In this document: positions 1 to 6,631 of the stretch, one piece after another
Numbering within the stretch: the stretch's first letter is position 1
Layout of the letters: each line of letters opens with the position of its first letter
NCBI GenBank assembly: GCA_003647375.1
Contig: QMMS01000182.1
Span: 1-9,136 of the forward strand
Reading direction: 5' to 3'
From: Deltaproteobacteria bacterium
GTDB taxonomy: Bacteria; Desulfobacterota; Desulfobacteria; Desulfobacterales; B30-G6
Length of the DNA: 9,136 nt
The notes under the pieces: generated by a model
Databases searched by the model: none
Seen by the model: the letters and a program-made list of their open reading frames with translations, nothing else
What the model was told of the DNA's origin: nothing
Made by a program: the position numbers and the translations under genes

Positions 1-121
1 AAATAGGAAACAAAGTAAGTGTGTGGAGGGGGAGAGGGGGTGAGAGAGAGAGCGAAAGTGGGAGAAAGGTGTGGTTTTGGTTGAATAGGAAGGGAAGAAA
101 AAAGAGGGGGGGGGGGGGGGG
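1..121. other. Low-complexity, probably artefactual contig end with a G20 run
   Basis: Bases 1-105 are almost entirely purine-rich simple sequence with GA and GGGG tracts and no plausible reading frame. Bases 106-125 are an unbroken run of 20 G. The real gene to the right (a PatB/MalY homologue on the minus strand) reads cleanly up to the codons for Pro-Val-Tyr-Pro. The family expects Pro-Phe next, so a true C-run of about six bases (for Tyr-Pro-Pro) is likely, and the rest of the run and everything left of it does not continue the protein. The simplest reading is sequencing or assembly failure after a homopolymer. I see no gene, RNA or repeat here. Confidence 0.75.
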
Positions 122-493
122 GGGGTAAACAGGGGGCTGGACAACAATCCGATCCCCCTTCTCTGTAAAAGACAAGATGGAAATAGCCAAACCGTTCACC
201 ACTCCGGGCGTAAATAGTAACCAGTCTTTGCGGACTTTAAACCCGTGCCGTTTGTATTCCCACGCAATAATGGCTTCTTTTAAAGCATCCGGTTGAAACT
301 CATACCCATATACCGGATTTGCAGTCCGGTTTACCAGTGCTTGTGTAACTTCGGAAGGCACAGCAAAATCCATATCCGCAACTGACAAAGGAAGCAGATT
401 TTCATTGAGAACCTCTGCGTTGTCCCATTTGTAACTGTTTGTTCCTTTTCGGTTCAGAACGATGTCAAAACCGAACCCATCAAAATGGTTCAC
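122..493 (-). CDS. PatB/MalY-type cystathionine beta-lyase (C-S lyase), N-terminal part only
   Basis: This reads as a fold-type I PLP enzyme of the MalY/PatB group, which splits C-S bonds in cystathionine or cysteine conjugates to release a thiol, pyruvate and ammonia in the cytoplasm. Only about 124 of an expected ~390 residues are present. Family landmarks are clear: RKGTNSYKWD near residues 15-24, SVADMDFAVP at 37-46, VYGYEF at 61-66, RHGF at 82-85, FTPGVVN at 94-100 and the GDRIVVQPPVYP stretch at 113-124. The PLP lysine lies beyond the break. The start is a GTG at 493-491 with an AGAGG ribosome site 9 nt upstream. No in-frame ATG fits the family's N-terminus. It begins 18 nt after the FmdE-like gene, so the two are probably co-transcribed. 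The 3' end is lost in the G20 tract at the window edge, an assembly problem and not necessarily a pseudogene. Confidence 0.88.
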
Positions 494-511
494 GATATTT
501 TACCTCTTTTA

Positions 512-1117
512 TTAACCATCGTAGCCCGAACACGGGATACACATGTGTTTATCTCCCACAACCCGCAAATACATTTTGGACACCATCTCCCCGCAGCTTG
601 CACAGGGAATCAACCCCATCACTTCTCCGAAGTCCTCATAAGGGTAAGGTTCTACCTTGCCTACTGTCAGGACTTCGGATTCCGGGGCATCCCAAAGCAT
701 GTTGACCATCTCCCAAGCTTCTTCCTGTGGGATCTGATTCGGTGGAACACCTGCTGCGCGTTTTTTCATGAAAGAGGATTCAGCAATCATTTGGTGTCGT
801 CCAGGTTTGTATGATACCCGAATTGCCTGTTCTTTTTTCTTGTCAATCAGCGTGATCGCCAGTTTTCCCCAACCCGTTTTTTCAATGTTTGCCTTGCCGA
901 GCGTGCAACCTGTGCTGTACTGAACACCATCTGCAAAACACTGCGCACCGTGATTATCACCAATTTCACTGATACAATGCAGTTCACCGGACGTGCCGGT
1001 ACGTCCAACACCCAGTTCACGAAGTGCCGCCAGTCCCGCACGCGTTCCGATTGCGCTTGCCCAGCAGATATGCCCGTGAAATTTAAAGGTTTCGTTCAAT
1101 ACATCCTTAGCTTCCAT
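512..1117 (-). CDS. FmdE-family metal-binding protein with C-terminal zinc finger
   Basis: A 201-residue protein of the FmdE family, named after subunit E of molybdenum formylmethanofuran dehydrogenase but widespread in bacteria that lack that enzyme; its role there is unsettled. Visible landmarks are FHGHIC at residues 13-18, the core CFADGVQYSTGCTLGKANI at 60-78 with the conserved C60, Q66 and C71, and the strand AIRVSY at 98-103. A four-cysteine treble-clef or zinc-ribbon follows: C172-x2-C175-G-E, then C193-x2-C196. The usual HGHxCPG is here HGHICWAS, so the metal-ligand cysteine C18 remains but the Pro-Gly is lost. The start ATG has an excellent AAGGAGGT site (minus strand, 1129-1122) 4 nt away. 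It lies between arsR and the C-S lyase gene on the same strand. The context suggests metal, metalloid or sulfur handling and not methanogenesis, which is an inference. The family call is firm; the function is unknown. Confidence 0.9.
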   Translation of the reverse strand: MEAKDVLNETFKFHGHICWASAIGTRAGLAALRELGVGRTGTSGELHCISEIGDNHGAQCFADGVQYSTGCTLGKANIEKTGWGKLAITLIDKKKEQAIRVSYKPGRHQMIAESSFMKKRAAGVPPNQIPQEEAWEMVNMLWDAPESEVLTVGKVEPYPYEDFGEVMGLIPCASCGEMVSKMYLRVVGDKHMCIPCSGYDG

Positions 1118-1188
1118 TTAGACCTCCTTGTTTTTCTTTTCGTTATCCATTCCTTTGACAGCGCTTAATTAGATCAGACGGTTAAGAA

Positions 1189-1227
1189 ATAATATGCTTA
1201 TATGTTATTATAGCTATATATTATCAA
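1189..1227 (-). promoter_or_regulatory. AT-rich palindromic promoter/operator candidate before the FmdE-like gene
   Basis: The 115 bp between arsR and the FmdE-like gene contain a very AT-rich block. A 7-bp inverted pair ATAATAT (1189-1195) and ATATTAT (1218-1224) encloses a perfect 10-bp palindrome TATAGCTATA (1209-1218). On the minus strand TTGATA (1227-1222) could act as -35 with TATAAG (1202-1197) 19 bp away, and a perfect TATAAT lies at 1212-1207 without a good -35. It may be an internal promoter for the FmdE and C-S lyase genes, perhaps bound by the ArsR protein. AT-rich DNA gives such patterns by chance, so confidence is low. No terminator hairpin is seen between the genes. Confidence 0.35.
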
Positions 1228-1232
1228 ATAAA

Positions 1233-1577
1233 TTATTTCTTGCACAACTCATTGCGATCTATAAATGGAACCTTTTCTATCAATTCAACAATTTGTGGGT
1301 CATCATCCAGCCAGTGCTTCAAATTTCCTAGTATTGTAGCCACATAGGGGCTTCCGCTCCCACTTGATAGATAGTAATTTACCCACAACCCATCCTTTAG
1401 ATAATCAACCACGCCCGCTTCTTCCAGAATCTTGAGATGCTTGGAAACACTTGGCTGTGTGATGCCAAGGGCTCCCTGGAGTTCACATACACACATCTTT
1501 TTCTGTTGAAGCAGTTTGACAATTTTGACCCGATTCGGATCTGACAACGCCTTCATAACCTTGATAAATGATTTCAT
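1233..1577 (-). CDS. arsR: ArsR/SmtB-family metal-sensing repressor
   Basis: A 114-residue winged-helix repressor of the ArsR/SmtB family. Such proteins bind as dimers to palindromes over their own promoter and leave when a metal or metalloid binds. ALSDPNRVKIVKLL (residues 10-23) is the usual first helix region. KKMCVCEL (26-33) carries the Cys29-x-Cys31 pair on helix alpha3, as in ArsR proteins that sense As(III)/Sb(III). ITQPSVSKHLKILEEAGVV (39-57) is the helix-turn-helix, and DGLWVNYYL (62-70) is the wing. A further cysteine, C112, lies near the C-terminus and could be a third ligand. The start chosen is the first ATG, with AGAGG only 2 nt away; the Met at residue 8 is an alternative. It is divergent from the permease and upstream of the FmdE-like and C-S lyase genes. 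The actual inducer cannot be told from sequence; arsenic, antimony or another thiophilic metal is possible. Confidence 0.93.
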   Translation of the reverse strand: MKSFIKVMKALSDPNRVKIVKLLQQKKMCVCELQGALGITQPSVSKHLKILEEAGVVDYLKDGLWVNYYLSSGSGSPYVATILGNLKHWLDDDPQIVELIEKVPFIDRNELCKK

Positions 1578-1591
1578 TTCCTCTATCTTTG

Positions 1592-1609
1592 TATTCCTTT
1601 ATTGGAATA
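1592..1609. promoter_or_regulatory. Probable ArsR operator palindrome
   Basis: TATTCC-TTTATT-GGAATA is a perfect inverted repeat with 6-bp arms and a 6-bp spacer. It lies 15 bp upstream of the arsR start codon. It overlaps the -10 box and the expected transcription start of the arsR promoter, the classic place for autorepression by an ArsR dimer. Assignment to this ArsR is inferred from position; binding is not shown by sequence alone. Confidence 0.6.
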
Positions 1610-1634
1610 TATAGTATAAATTTTATTCTGTCAA
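1606..1634 (-). promoter_or_regulatory. Sigma-70-type promoter for arsR
   Basis: On the minus strand a consensus TTGACA (1634-1629) is followed after exactly 17 bp by TATATT (1611-1606), a 5-of-6 match to TATAAT. Transcription would begin near 1599, inside the operator palindrome, leaving a leader of about 20 nt before the arsR ATG. Confidence 0.7.
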
Positions 1635-1652
1635 ACCTTAACTTAAATATAG

Positions 1653-1681
1653 TTGACACCCTAATTTTTTATGTTTATTCT
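1653..1681 (+). promoter_or_regulatory. Sigma-70-type promoter for the permease, possibly giving a leaderless mRNA
   Basis: A consensus TTGACA (1653-1658) is followed after 17 bp by TATTCT (1676-1681). The predicted transcription start, about 7 nt beyond the -10, coincides with the ATG at 1688. No Shine-Dalgarno sequence precedes that ATG. Its -35 box lies 18 bp from the oppositely facing arsR -35, so the two promoters are back to back. Confidence 0.55.
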
Positions 1682-1687
1682 TGCCAC

Positions 1688-2848
1688 ATGGAACATGAAG
1701 ACGCAGCGAAAAGATTACCGGTTCAGAAATCATCTGAGAAGCCCTGTTGTGGGAGTCCTTCTGAAGAAACTACCCTATCAGATAACGCCACTGCAGCAGG
1801 TACGGCAATATCATCTATTGCCACAAAATCCACTGCTTTCTGGATCTGCGGATTCTCCGGGCTGGCTGGTATCACTCTCTTGGTTTTCAGTACCGGCATT
1901 GTACCAGGTTTAAAGCCGGAAGTTTTTTGGTACCACGTATTATCGAACCTTGTCTTTGTGGGTAAAAATATTTGGTCAATTTTACCTTTCTTCCTATTGA
2001 GCGTGTGTATTTCTGCATGGGTGACCGTATCTGGCTTTGCAGATCGAATTAAAGCGGTGTTTAACCGGAGGGAGAAAATTGCCATCGCCGGTGCTGCGAT
2101 TGTCGGGGCCACCATACCCTTGTGTTCATGTGGCGTTATTCCCTTGATTGCCGCTCTATTGGCGAGCGGGGTGCCGCTTGGACCGGTAATGGCGTTCTGG
2201 ATTAGTTCTCCGTTAATGAGTCCGTCCATATTTGTTCTTACAGGTGCTGTATTGGGGATGGATTTTGCTGTAGCCCGGCTTGTTACAGCTGTTTTAATGG
2301 GAGCAGGAGCTGGTTACCTCGTATACGCTTTGTCTTCTTTCGGCATACTAAACAACCAACTCCAGGGGTTGAGCTTGTCTCAAAGTTCATGTTGCGGTTC
2401 GGATGAGAATACAGACACGACCGGCCCGTCTGGTTCGAAATTTTGGAATGATTTTTGGCCTAAAGTTTTGAATATTTCCCTATTCCTTGGCAAATGGCTG
2501 CTTATTGCTTATATTCTCGAATCTCTTATTGTGCATTATATAGATCCAATTTGGATTTCCTCTGCACTTGGCAAAAATCAGGTTTTTTCTATACCCCTTG
2601 CCACAGCCATCGGTATTCCTGTCTACACCTCAGGGGTTGGTGCAATTCCAATTGTTGAGGGGCTTCTCAAAAATGGAATGAGCCACGGAGCGGCACTGGC
2701 CTTTTTGGTAGCTGGCCCGGTCACCACCATACCTGCCATGACCGCCGTGTTTGCCCTGGTTAAACGCCAGACGTTTACGATTTATCTTTGCATAGGAATC
2801 GGAGGCTCCTTAATCGCCGGATATGTTTATCAGGCCGTCATGAGCTAG
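1688..2848 (+). CDS. ArsP/DUF318-type permease with two Cys-Cys motifs
   Basis: A 386-residue integral membrane permease of the family that includes ArsP (efflux of trivalent organoarsenicals) and related putative Cu/Zn exporters. Two homologous halves of helices are visible. The first carries IPLCSCGVIPL (residues 143-153) followed by WISSPLMSPSIFVLTG (171-186). The second carries IPVYTSGVGAIPIVEGLL (310-327) and AFLVAGPVTTIPAMTAVFAL (338-357). CSCG with C146 and C148 sits in a membrane segment and is the likely metal path. A soluble N-terminus has KPCCGSP (residues 19-24) and the cytoplasmic or linker loop between halves has SSCCGSD (233-239), probably metal-capturing dithiols. The start at 1688 is chosen because an upstream in-frame ATG at 1568 would run into arsR and across both promoters. 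Being divergent from the repressor suggests ArsR-controlled export of a thiophilic metal or metalloid. The substrate remains unproven. Confidence 0.87.
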   Translation: MEHEDAAKRLPVQKSSEKPCCGSPSEETTLSDNATAAGTAISSIATKSTAFWICGFSGLAGITLLVFSTGIVPGLKPEVFWYHVLSNLVFVGKNIWSILPFFLLSVCISAWVTVSGFADRIKAVFNRREKIAIAGAAIVGATIPLCSCGVIPLIAALLASGVPLGPVMAFWISSPLMSPSIFVLTGAVLGMDFAVARLVTAVLMGAGAGYLVYALSSFGILNNQLQGLSLSQSSCCGSDENTDTTGPSGSKFWNDFWPKVLNISLFLGKWLLIAYILESLIVHYIDPIWISSALGKNQVFSIPLATAIGIPVYTSGVGAIPIVEGLLKNGMSHGAALAFLVAGPVTTIPAMTAVFALVKRQTFTIYLCIGIGGSLIAGYVYQAVMS

Positions 2849-2947
2849 AAATCCATCTCTGCGCATCCTGACCCTGGATAAATGACCTACCTCTGCCGGG
2901 CAGTATATGACCTCAATTCTCCTGACACCCGAAACCTTTCAAATTAT

Positions 2948-2976
2948 TTGACAGCCTTTGGTTACCCGTGTATTTA
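2948..2976 (+). promoter_or_regulatory. Promoter candidate for the AmmeMemoRadiSam operon
   Basis: TTGACA (2948-2953) is followed after 17 bp by TATTTA (2971-2976), a weak -10 box. It lies in the 168-bp gap after the permease and would start transcription near 2983, about 34 nt before the first gene. The only hairpin in the gap (CTGCCGGGCAG, 2893-2903) has no T-run, so read-through from the permease cannot be excluded. Confidence 0.5.
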
Positions 2977-3016
2977 TTAGCTGTTTACTCCTCATATAAA
3001 TACTGGGTTCTGTCCT

Positions 3017-4513
3017 ATGAAGGCTATGTCCAATCCGCTCTTATTCCTCGTGTTAGCTCTCGCTTTGTCCGTCCCGTTACCCCCTCACGCTGTCCCTGCG
3101 GAAACCGTCCGCAAATCGGTCTGGGCCGGCCATTTTTACGAAGCTGATCCTTCTGAGTTAGGGCAGAACATCGATCAACTCACCAGCAAAGCGCATAAAA
3201 CCCACCTCCAAATTCCCAAAAACAAACGCCTTAGAGCCATTATCATGCCTCATGCCGGCTATATTTACTCGGGATGGACCGCAGCTCACGCAGCCCGGGT
3301 TCTGTCGGCTGATCAATTTTCCAAAGTAATTCTGCTGGGGCCCGATCATCGTATCGGATTCAAAAACGCAGCCATCTGTGACGTTACTGCGTATGAAACC
3401 CCCCTGGGGAAAATCAATCTTCACAAAGACAGCGCAAAATTGCGACTGCAGCCGGATCTGTTTCAACCTTTGCCGGTATCCCAGGACAAAGAACATTCAC
3501 TGGAAGTGATCCTGCCCTTTTTACAACGCTACCTCAATGATTTTCAACTGGTACCGATTATAGTTGGGCATGGCGACGTGCTGCAGATATCAAATGCCCT
3601 GGATTCAATTATTGACATCGATACCCTGCTGGTGGTCAGCTCCGATCTTTCTCATTTTCTTTCCTACGATGAAGCGGTTGTCAGGGATCGTGAAACCATT
3701 GACGAAATCGTAAACCTGAATCCGGATAAGCTGGTCAAGACGGATAACAGGGCCTGCGGAAAGATTCCGCTTTTAATATTGACAGAAATAGCCCGGCGTC
3801 ATCACTGGCACCCGTTACTTCTCCACTATTCCAACAGCGGTGACACTGCAGGTGATCGATCACGGGTAGTGGGATATGCCGCCATCGCCTTTTGGGAAGA
3901 CCTGTCTATGGAAAATAGAGACAACACCGGTGCGAAATTCAGTGAAGCGCAGGGCCAGGTGCTGGTAAAACTGGCCCGCAAAACCATAATGGATAAACTG
4001 GGAGTTGATGATTCCGAGCCCGTCTCCGAAGATCTGCTTTCGGCCCTGAAAGATGATCGCTTTAAGTTACATTACGGAACTTTTGTCACGCTTAAAATCA
4101 AAGGGGAATTGCGGGGGTGTATCGGCAACCTGACATCGACGGAAGCTGTTTTACATGGCGTCAAGCGCAATGCGGTAAATGCGGCTTTTCATGATCCCCG
4201 TTTTTCTCCTCTGTCGAAAGATGAACTGGACCGGACAGAGATAGAGGTCAGTATATTAACGGAACCACAACCACTTGTATTCCGGGATGAGCAAGATCTA
4301 ATCAAAAAGCTTCGCGCCCATGTTGACGGGGTCATTATTCGAAAAGGCCATTCCGGCGCCACCTTTCTACCCCAGGTATGGGAGCAGTTGCCCAGGCCTG
4401 AAGATTTTCTTACCCATCTGTGCAGGAAAGCCGGCCTGCCTTCCGATGCCTGGAAAAATTCAGAATTGGAAGTTTTGACTTACCAGGTTCAATATTTTGA
4501 AGAAAATCAATGA
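3017..4513 (+). CDS. Exported fusion of Memo (AmmeMemoRadiSam B) and AMMECR1 (AmmeMemoRadiSam A)
   Basis: A 498-residue fusion. Residues 1-28 form a Sec-type signal peptide: hydrophobic LLFLVLALALSVPL (8-21) and a likely cut after AVPA (25-28). Residues ~34-295 are a Memo domain, related to LigB-type dioxygenases. The ligands known in human MEMO1 (H49, H81, C244) correspond here to H79 in MPHAGY, H111 in GPDHR and C247 in ACGKIP; SSDLSH (208-213) is also kept, so metal binding looks intact. Residues ~305-498 are an AMMECR1 domain with the hallmark LRGCIGNL (365-372), AFHDPRFSPL (390-399) and GATFLPQVWE (447-456). The biochemical role of both families in bacteria is not established. No good ribosome site is seen; Met4 (3026) is an alternative start that keeps the signal peptide. 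The end overlaps the next gene by 17 nt, implying coupled translation, and the partner radical SAM gene is two genes on. Fusion and domain calls are firm. Confidence 0.93.
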   Translation: MKAMSNPLLFLVLALALSVPLPPHAVPAETVRKSVWAGHFYEADPSELGQNIDQLTSKAHKTHLQIPKNKRLRAIIMPHAGYIYSGWTAAHAARVLSADQFSKVILLGPDHRIGFKNAAICDVTAYETPLGKINLHKDSAKLRLQPDLFQPLPVSQDKEHSLEVILPFLQRYLNDFQLVPIIVGHGDVLQISNALDSIIDIDTLLVVSSDLSHFLSYDEAVVRDRETIDEIVNLNPDKLVKTDNRACGKIPLLILTEIARRHHWHPLLLHYSNSGDTAGDRSRVVGYAAIAFWEDLSMENRDNTGAKFSEAQGQVLVKLARKTIMDKLGVDDSEPVSEDLLSALKDDRFKLHYGTFVTLKIKGELRGCIGNLTSTEAVLHGVKRNAVNAAFHDPRFSPLSKDELDRTEIEVSILTEPQPLVFRDEQDLIKKLRAHVDGVIIRKGHSGATFLPQVWEQLPRPEDFLTHLCRKAGLPSDAWKNSELEVLTYQVQYFEENQ

Positions 4514-6611
4514 TCGTGCCATAATTCGGGTTGTCATTGCCACGGGCATTTCCTCCGTGGTTACTCAGTTGCTAACCATTCGGGAATTTTTAACTCAATT
4601 CCAGGGCAATGAAATCATCATCGCCTTGATTCTCTTCAACTGGCTTATTCTGGGTGGTATTGGTACCCTGATAGCCCGCGTCATTGTCAAACACTCACGC
4701 AAACCCACGACCAACATTCTGGCGGGGCTTTCCCTGGTTTTAAGTTCCCTTGCTGTCCTGCAAATCCTGGCTATTCGCCACCTACGTGATGTCATCTTTA
4801 TCCAAGGTAGTTCGGTGGGGTTTTATCCCACCTTGCTGTTCAGCTTTCTGACCATTGCCCCTTACTGCCTGCTACTTGGTTTTGTGCTGCCTTACAGCCT
4901 TTTTGTGCTGCGGACCGACACAGCTGATTATCCCGGTGCCCGCATTTATATTACCGACAACATCGGGGACGTCTCCGGTGGTGCTCTATTCTCTTTTGCT
5001 CTGGTTTTTCTGGTAAGCCCCCTGACGGCTCTACTTCTGGCGCACCTGCCGTTGCTGGTGTCGAGCTATCTGCTTTTTGCTCCCTCACGCAGAAATAATC
5101 CCGGCGTTTTAACTGCCGTCGTCTTTGTTGCCGCGATTCTGTGTGGCAGTATCGGGCTTGAAAATATTTTGCCGGCACCCACCGAAGGCAAGGTGGTTTT
5201 CTATCGCGAAACCCGGCATGGCCGCATTGCAGTCCATCAGGACCAAGAGCAATTCACCTTGTTTGAGAACGGCGTACCGATGTTCAGTAATCAGAACCTG
5301 AGCATTGCGGAAGAAACGATTCATTACCCTTTGTCCCAGCTGGATGGCATTCAAAATGTGTTGCTGATTTCGGCCGAAGGCGGTGTCATGACCGAGCTGG
5401 AAAAATACCCAACTCAATCAGTTGATTACGTGGAACTGGATCCCGAAGTTGCCGCTGTACAATTTCGCTTTGACATGATCAAAAAAATCAGGGGTTTAAA
5501 TGTTATCCATCAGGATGGTCGGGCCTATCTGTCTCAATCAAAAAAAGCCTACGATGCCATCATCGTCAATTTGCCCGAACCCAACACTTTCCAAATTAAT
5601 CGTTTTTACACGGAGGGTTTTTTTGAAATGGCAAGTAAACACCTTGTCGAAGACGGTGTGTTGAGTTTTTCCATGCAGGGTTTTGACAACTATCTTGCGG
5701 AACCCCAGCGTCAAAAATTGTCCTCTCTTTACAATACTGCCGGAACTTATTTTAAAAATGTGTTGTTGCTTCCCGGACAAAAGGTATTTTTTTTGTGCAG
5801 TGACAGCAAGCTGAACACAGATATTCCGACTATCCTAGAACAAAAAGGTATTTCCACCGCATATATCAGCGGTTTTTTTTACGGCAATTTGTCACCCGAG
5901 AGAATCAATCGATTGAATACGCTTATGGACCCTTCAACCCCTCGCAATGTTGATACTTCACCCTATTTGATGCGCTTGATGTTCTCCCAGTGGTTTGCGA
6001 AATTTCAAACATCTCCGACTGGCTTTTTTCTCGTGATCGCCATCCTCTCTGTAATATACTTGTTTCGCGTTTCCAGAGAGGAGTTTGTTCTGTTCTCAAC
6101 CGGGGGGATGACCATGGGCAGTGAAATATTGGTTATCTTTGCATTTCAAATTTATTTCGGCTATATTTACCTGCAAATCGGAATCATTATCACTGTATTC
6201 TTGGCCGGTCTATTACCCGGTGCGTGGCTCGGTAACCGGCTACGCCGACAGGGCAGGCAGATTCTGGCCCTGACCGACGTGCTTCTGATTGCTTCCCTGG
6301 TGCTGTTTATTTTGGCCATCACAAATTTTGCAGATCGCCTTCCGGTAGCCTTTTACCTATCGTTCGGCTTTGCGGTATCGCTGGCCTGTGGCTTCCAATT
6401 CCCGGTGGCACTGTATCTAAGGGGCAGTGATAACATTGCTGCCACCCGTTCCTTTTCTGCAGATCTGATGGGAGCTGCCTGCGGCACTTTGTTGACCAGT
6501 GTCATCCTGATTCCTTATGTGGGGATACTTTGGACCGCGGGGGGGTTAATCGGCTTGAAATTGATTAGTTTGATTTTAATCAGCACGAGCAGGGGCCAAA
6601 GTAGAACCTAA
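4497..6611 (+). CDS. Polytopic membrane protein with spermidine-synthase-like domain
   Basis: A 704-residue protein with about seven helices (roughly 10-27, 38-60, 73-93, 110-138, 152-173, 175-194, 204-222), a soluble spermidine-synthase-like domain (~225-505) and about seven more helices (509-697). QLLTIREFLTQFQGNE (24-39) and ARIYITDNIGDVSGG (148-162) are typical of this membrane family. The domain keeps VELDPEV (312-318), QDGRAYL (339-345) and RFYTEGFFEMA (369-379). However, the glycine-rich GGGDGG loop is ISAEGG (291-296), and the catalytic D-x-x-D-P motif is NLPEP (358-362), both acids altered. It may bind SAM or a SAM-like nucleoside but not be an ordinary aminopropyltransferase. Basic residues fall in loops 61-70, 198-199, 524-527 and 581-587, predicting N-terminus inside and the domain outside. 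The start is TTG at 4497, overlapping the previous gene, with weak AGG 9 nt upstream; the ATG at 4510 is out of frame. Function unknown. Confidence 0.85.
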   Translation: MKKINDRAIIRVVIATGISSVVTQLLTIREFLTQFQGNEIIIALILFNWLILGGIGTLIARVIVKHSRKPTTNILAGLSLVLSSLAVLQILAIRHLRDVIFIQGSSVGFYPTLLFSFLTIAPYCLLLGFVLPYSLFVLRTDTADYPGARIYITDNIGDVSGGALFSFALVFLVSPLTALLLAHLPLLVSSYLLFAPSRRNNPGVLTAVVFVAAILCGSIGLENILPAPTEGKVVFYRETRHGRIAVHQDQEQFTLFENGVPMFSNQNLSIAEETIHYPLSQLDGIQNVLLISAEGGVMTELEKYPTQSVDYVELDPEVAAVQFRFDMIKKIRGLNVIHQDGRAYLSQSKKAYDAIIVNLPEPNTFQINRFYTEGFFEMASKHLVEDGVLSFSMQGFDNYLAEPQRQKLSSLYNTAGTYFKNVLLLPGQKVFFLCSDSKLNTDIPTILEQKGISTAYISGFFYGNLSPERINRLNTLMDPSTPRNVDTSPYLMRLMFSQWFAKFQTSPTGFFLVIAILSVIYLFRVSREEFVLFSTGGMTMGSEILVIFAFQIYFGYIYLQIGIIITVFLAGLLPGAWLGNRLRRQGRQILALTDVLLIASLVLFILAITNFADRLPVAFYLSFGFAVSLACGFQFPVALYLRGSDNIAATRSFSADLMGAACGTLLTSVILIPYVGILWTAGGLIGLKLISLILISTSRGQSRT

Positions 6612-6631
6612 ATTGAGCATTAGCGTTAACC

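Noticed and set aside
106..125. G20 as a G-quadruplex or phase-variable tract
   Set aside because: It sits next to noise-like sequence and breaks a conserved frame, so an artefact is more likely than biology.
439..814. Two rightward reading frames (439-705 and 485-814)
   Set aside because: Both lie antisense to the FmdE-like and C-S lyase genes, which have clear family motifs; their own translations show no recognisable features.
1568..1687. Upstream in-frame ATG at 1568 giving the permease 40 extra N-terminal residues
   Set aside because: It would overlap the 5' end of arsR and run through both promoters and the operator; the extra residues look like translated AT-rich intergenic DNA.
1723..2229. 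168-codon leftward frame inside the permease
   Set aside because: It is the antisense shadow of the permease, with no ribosome site or family motifs.
2893..2903. CTGCCGGGCAG as a transcription terminator after the permease
   Set aside because: The stem is only 4-5 bp with almost no loop and no T-run follows.
4510..4513. ATGA overlap as start of the membrane spermidine-synthase-like gene
   Set aside because: The ATG at 4510 is in a different frame from the protein; the TTG at 4497 is in frame and gives the expected N-terminus.
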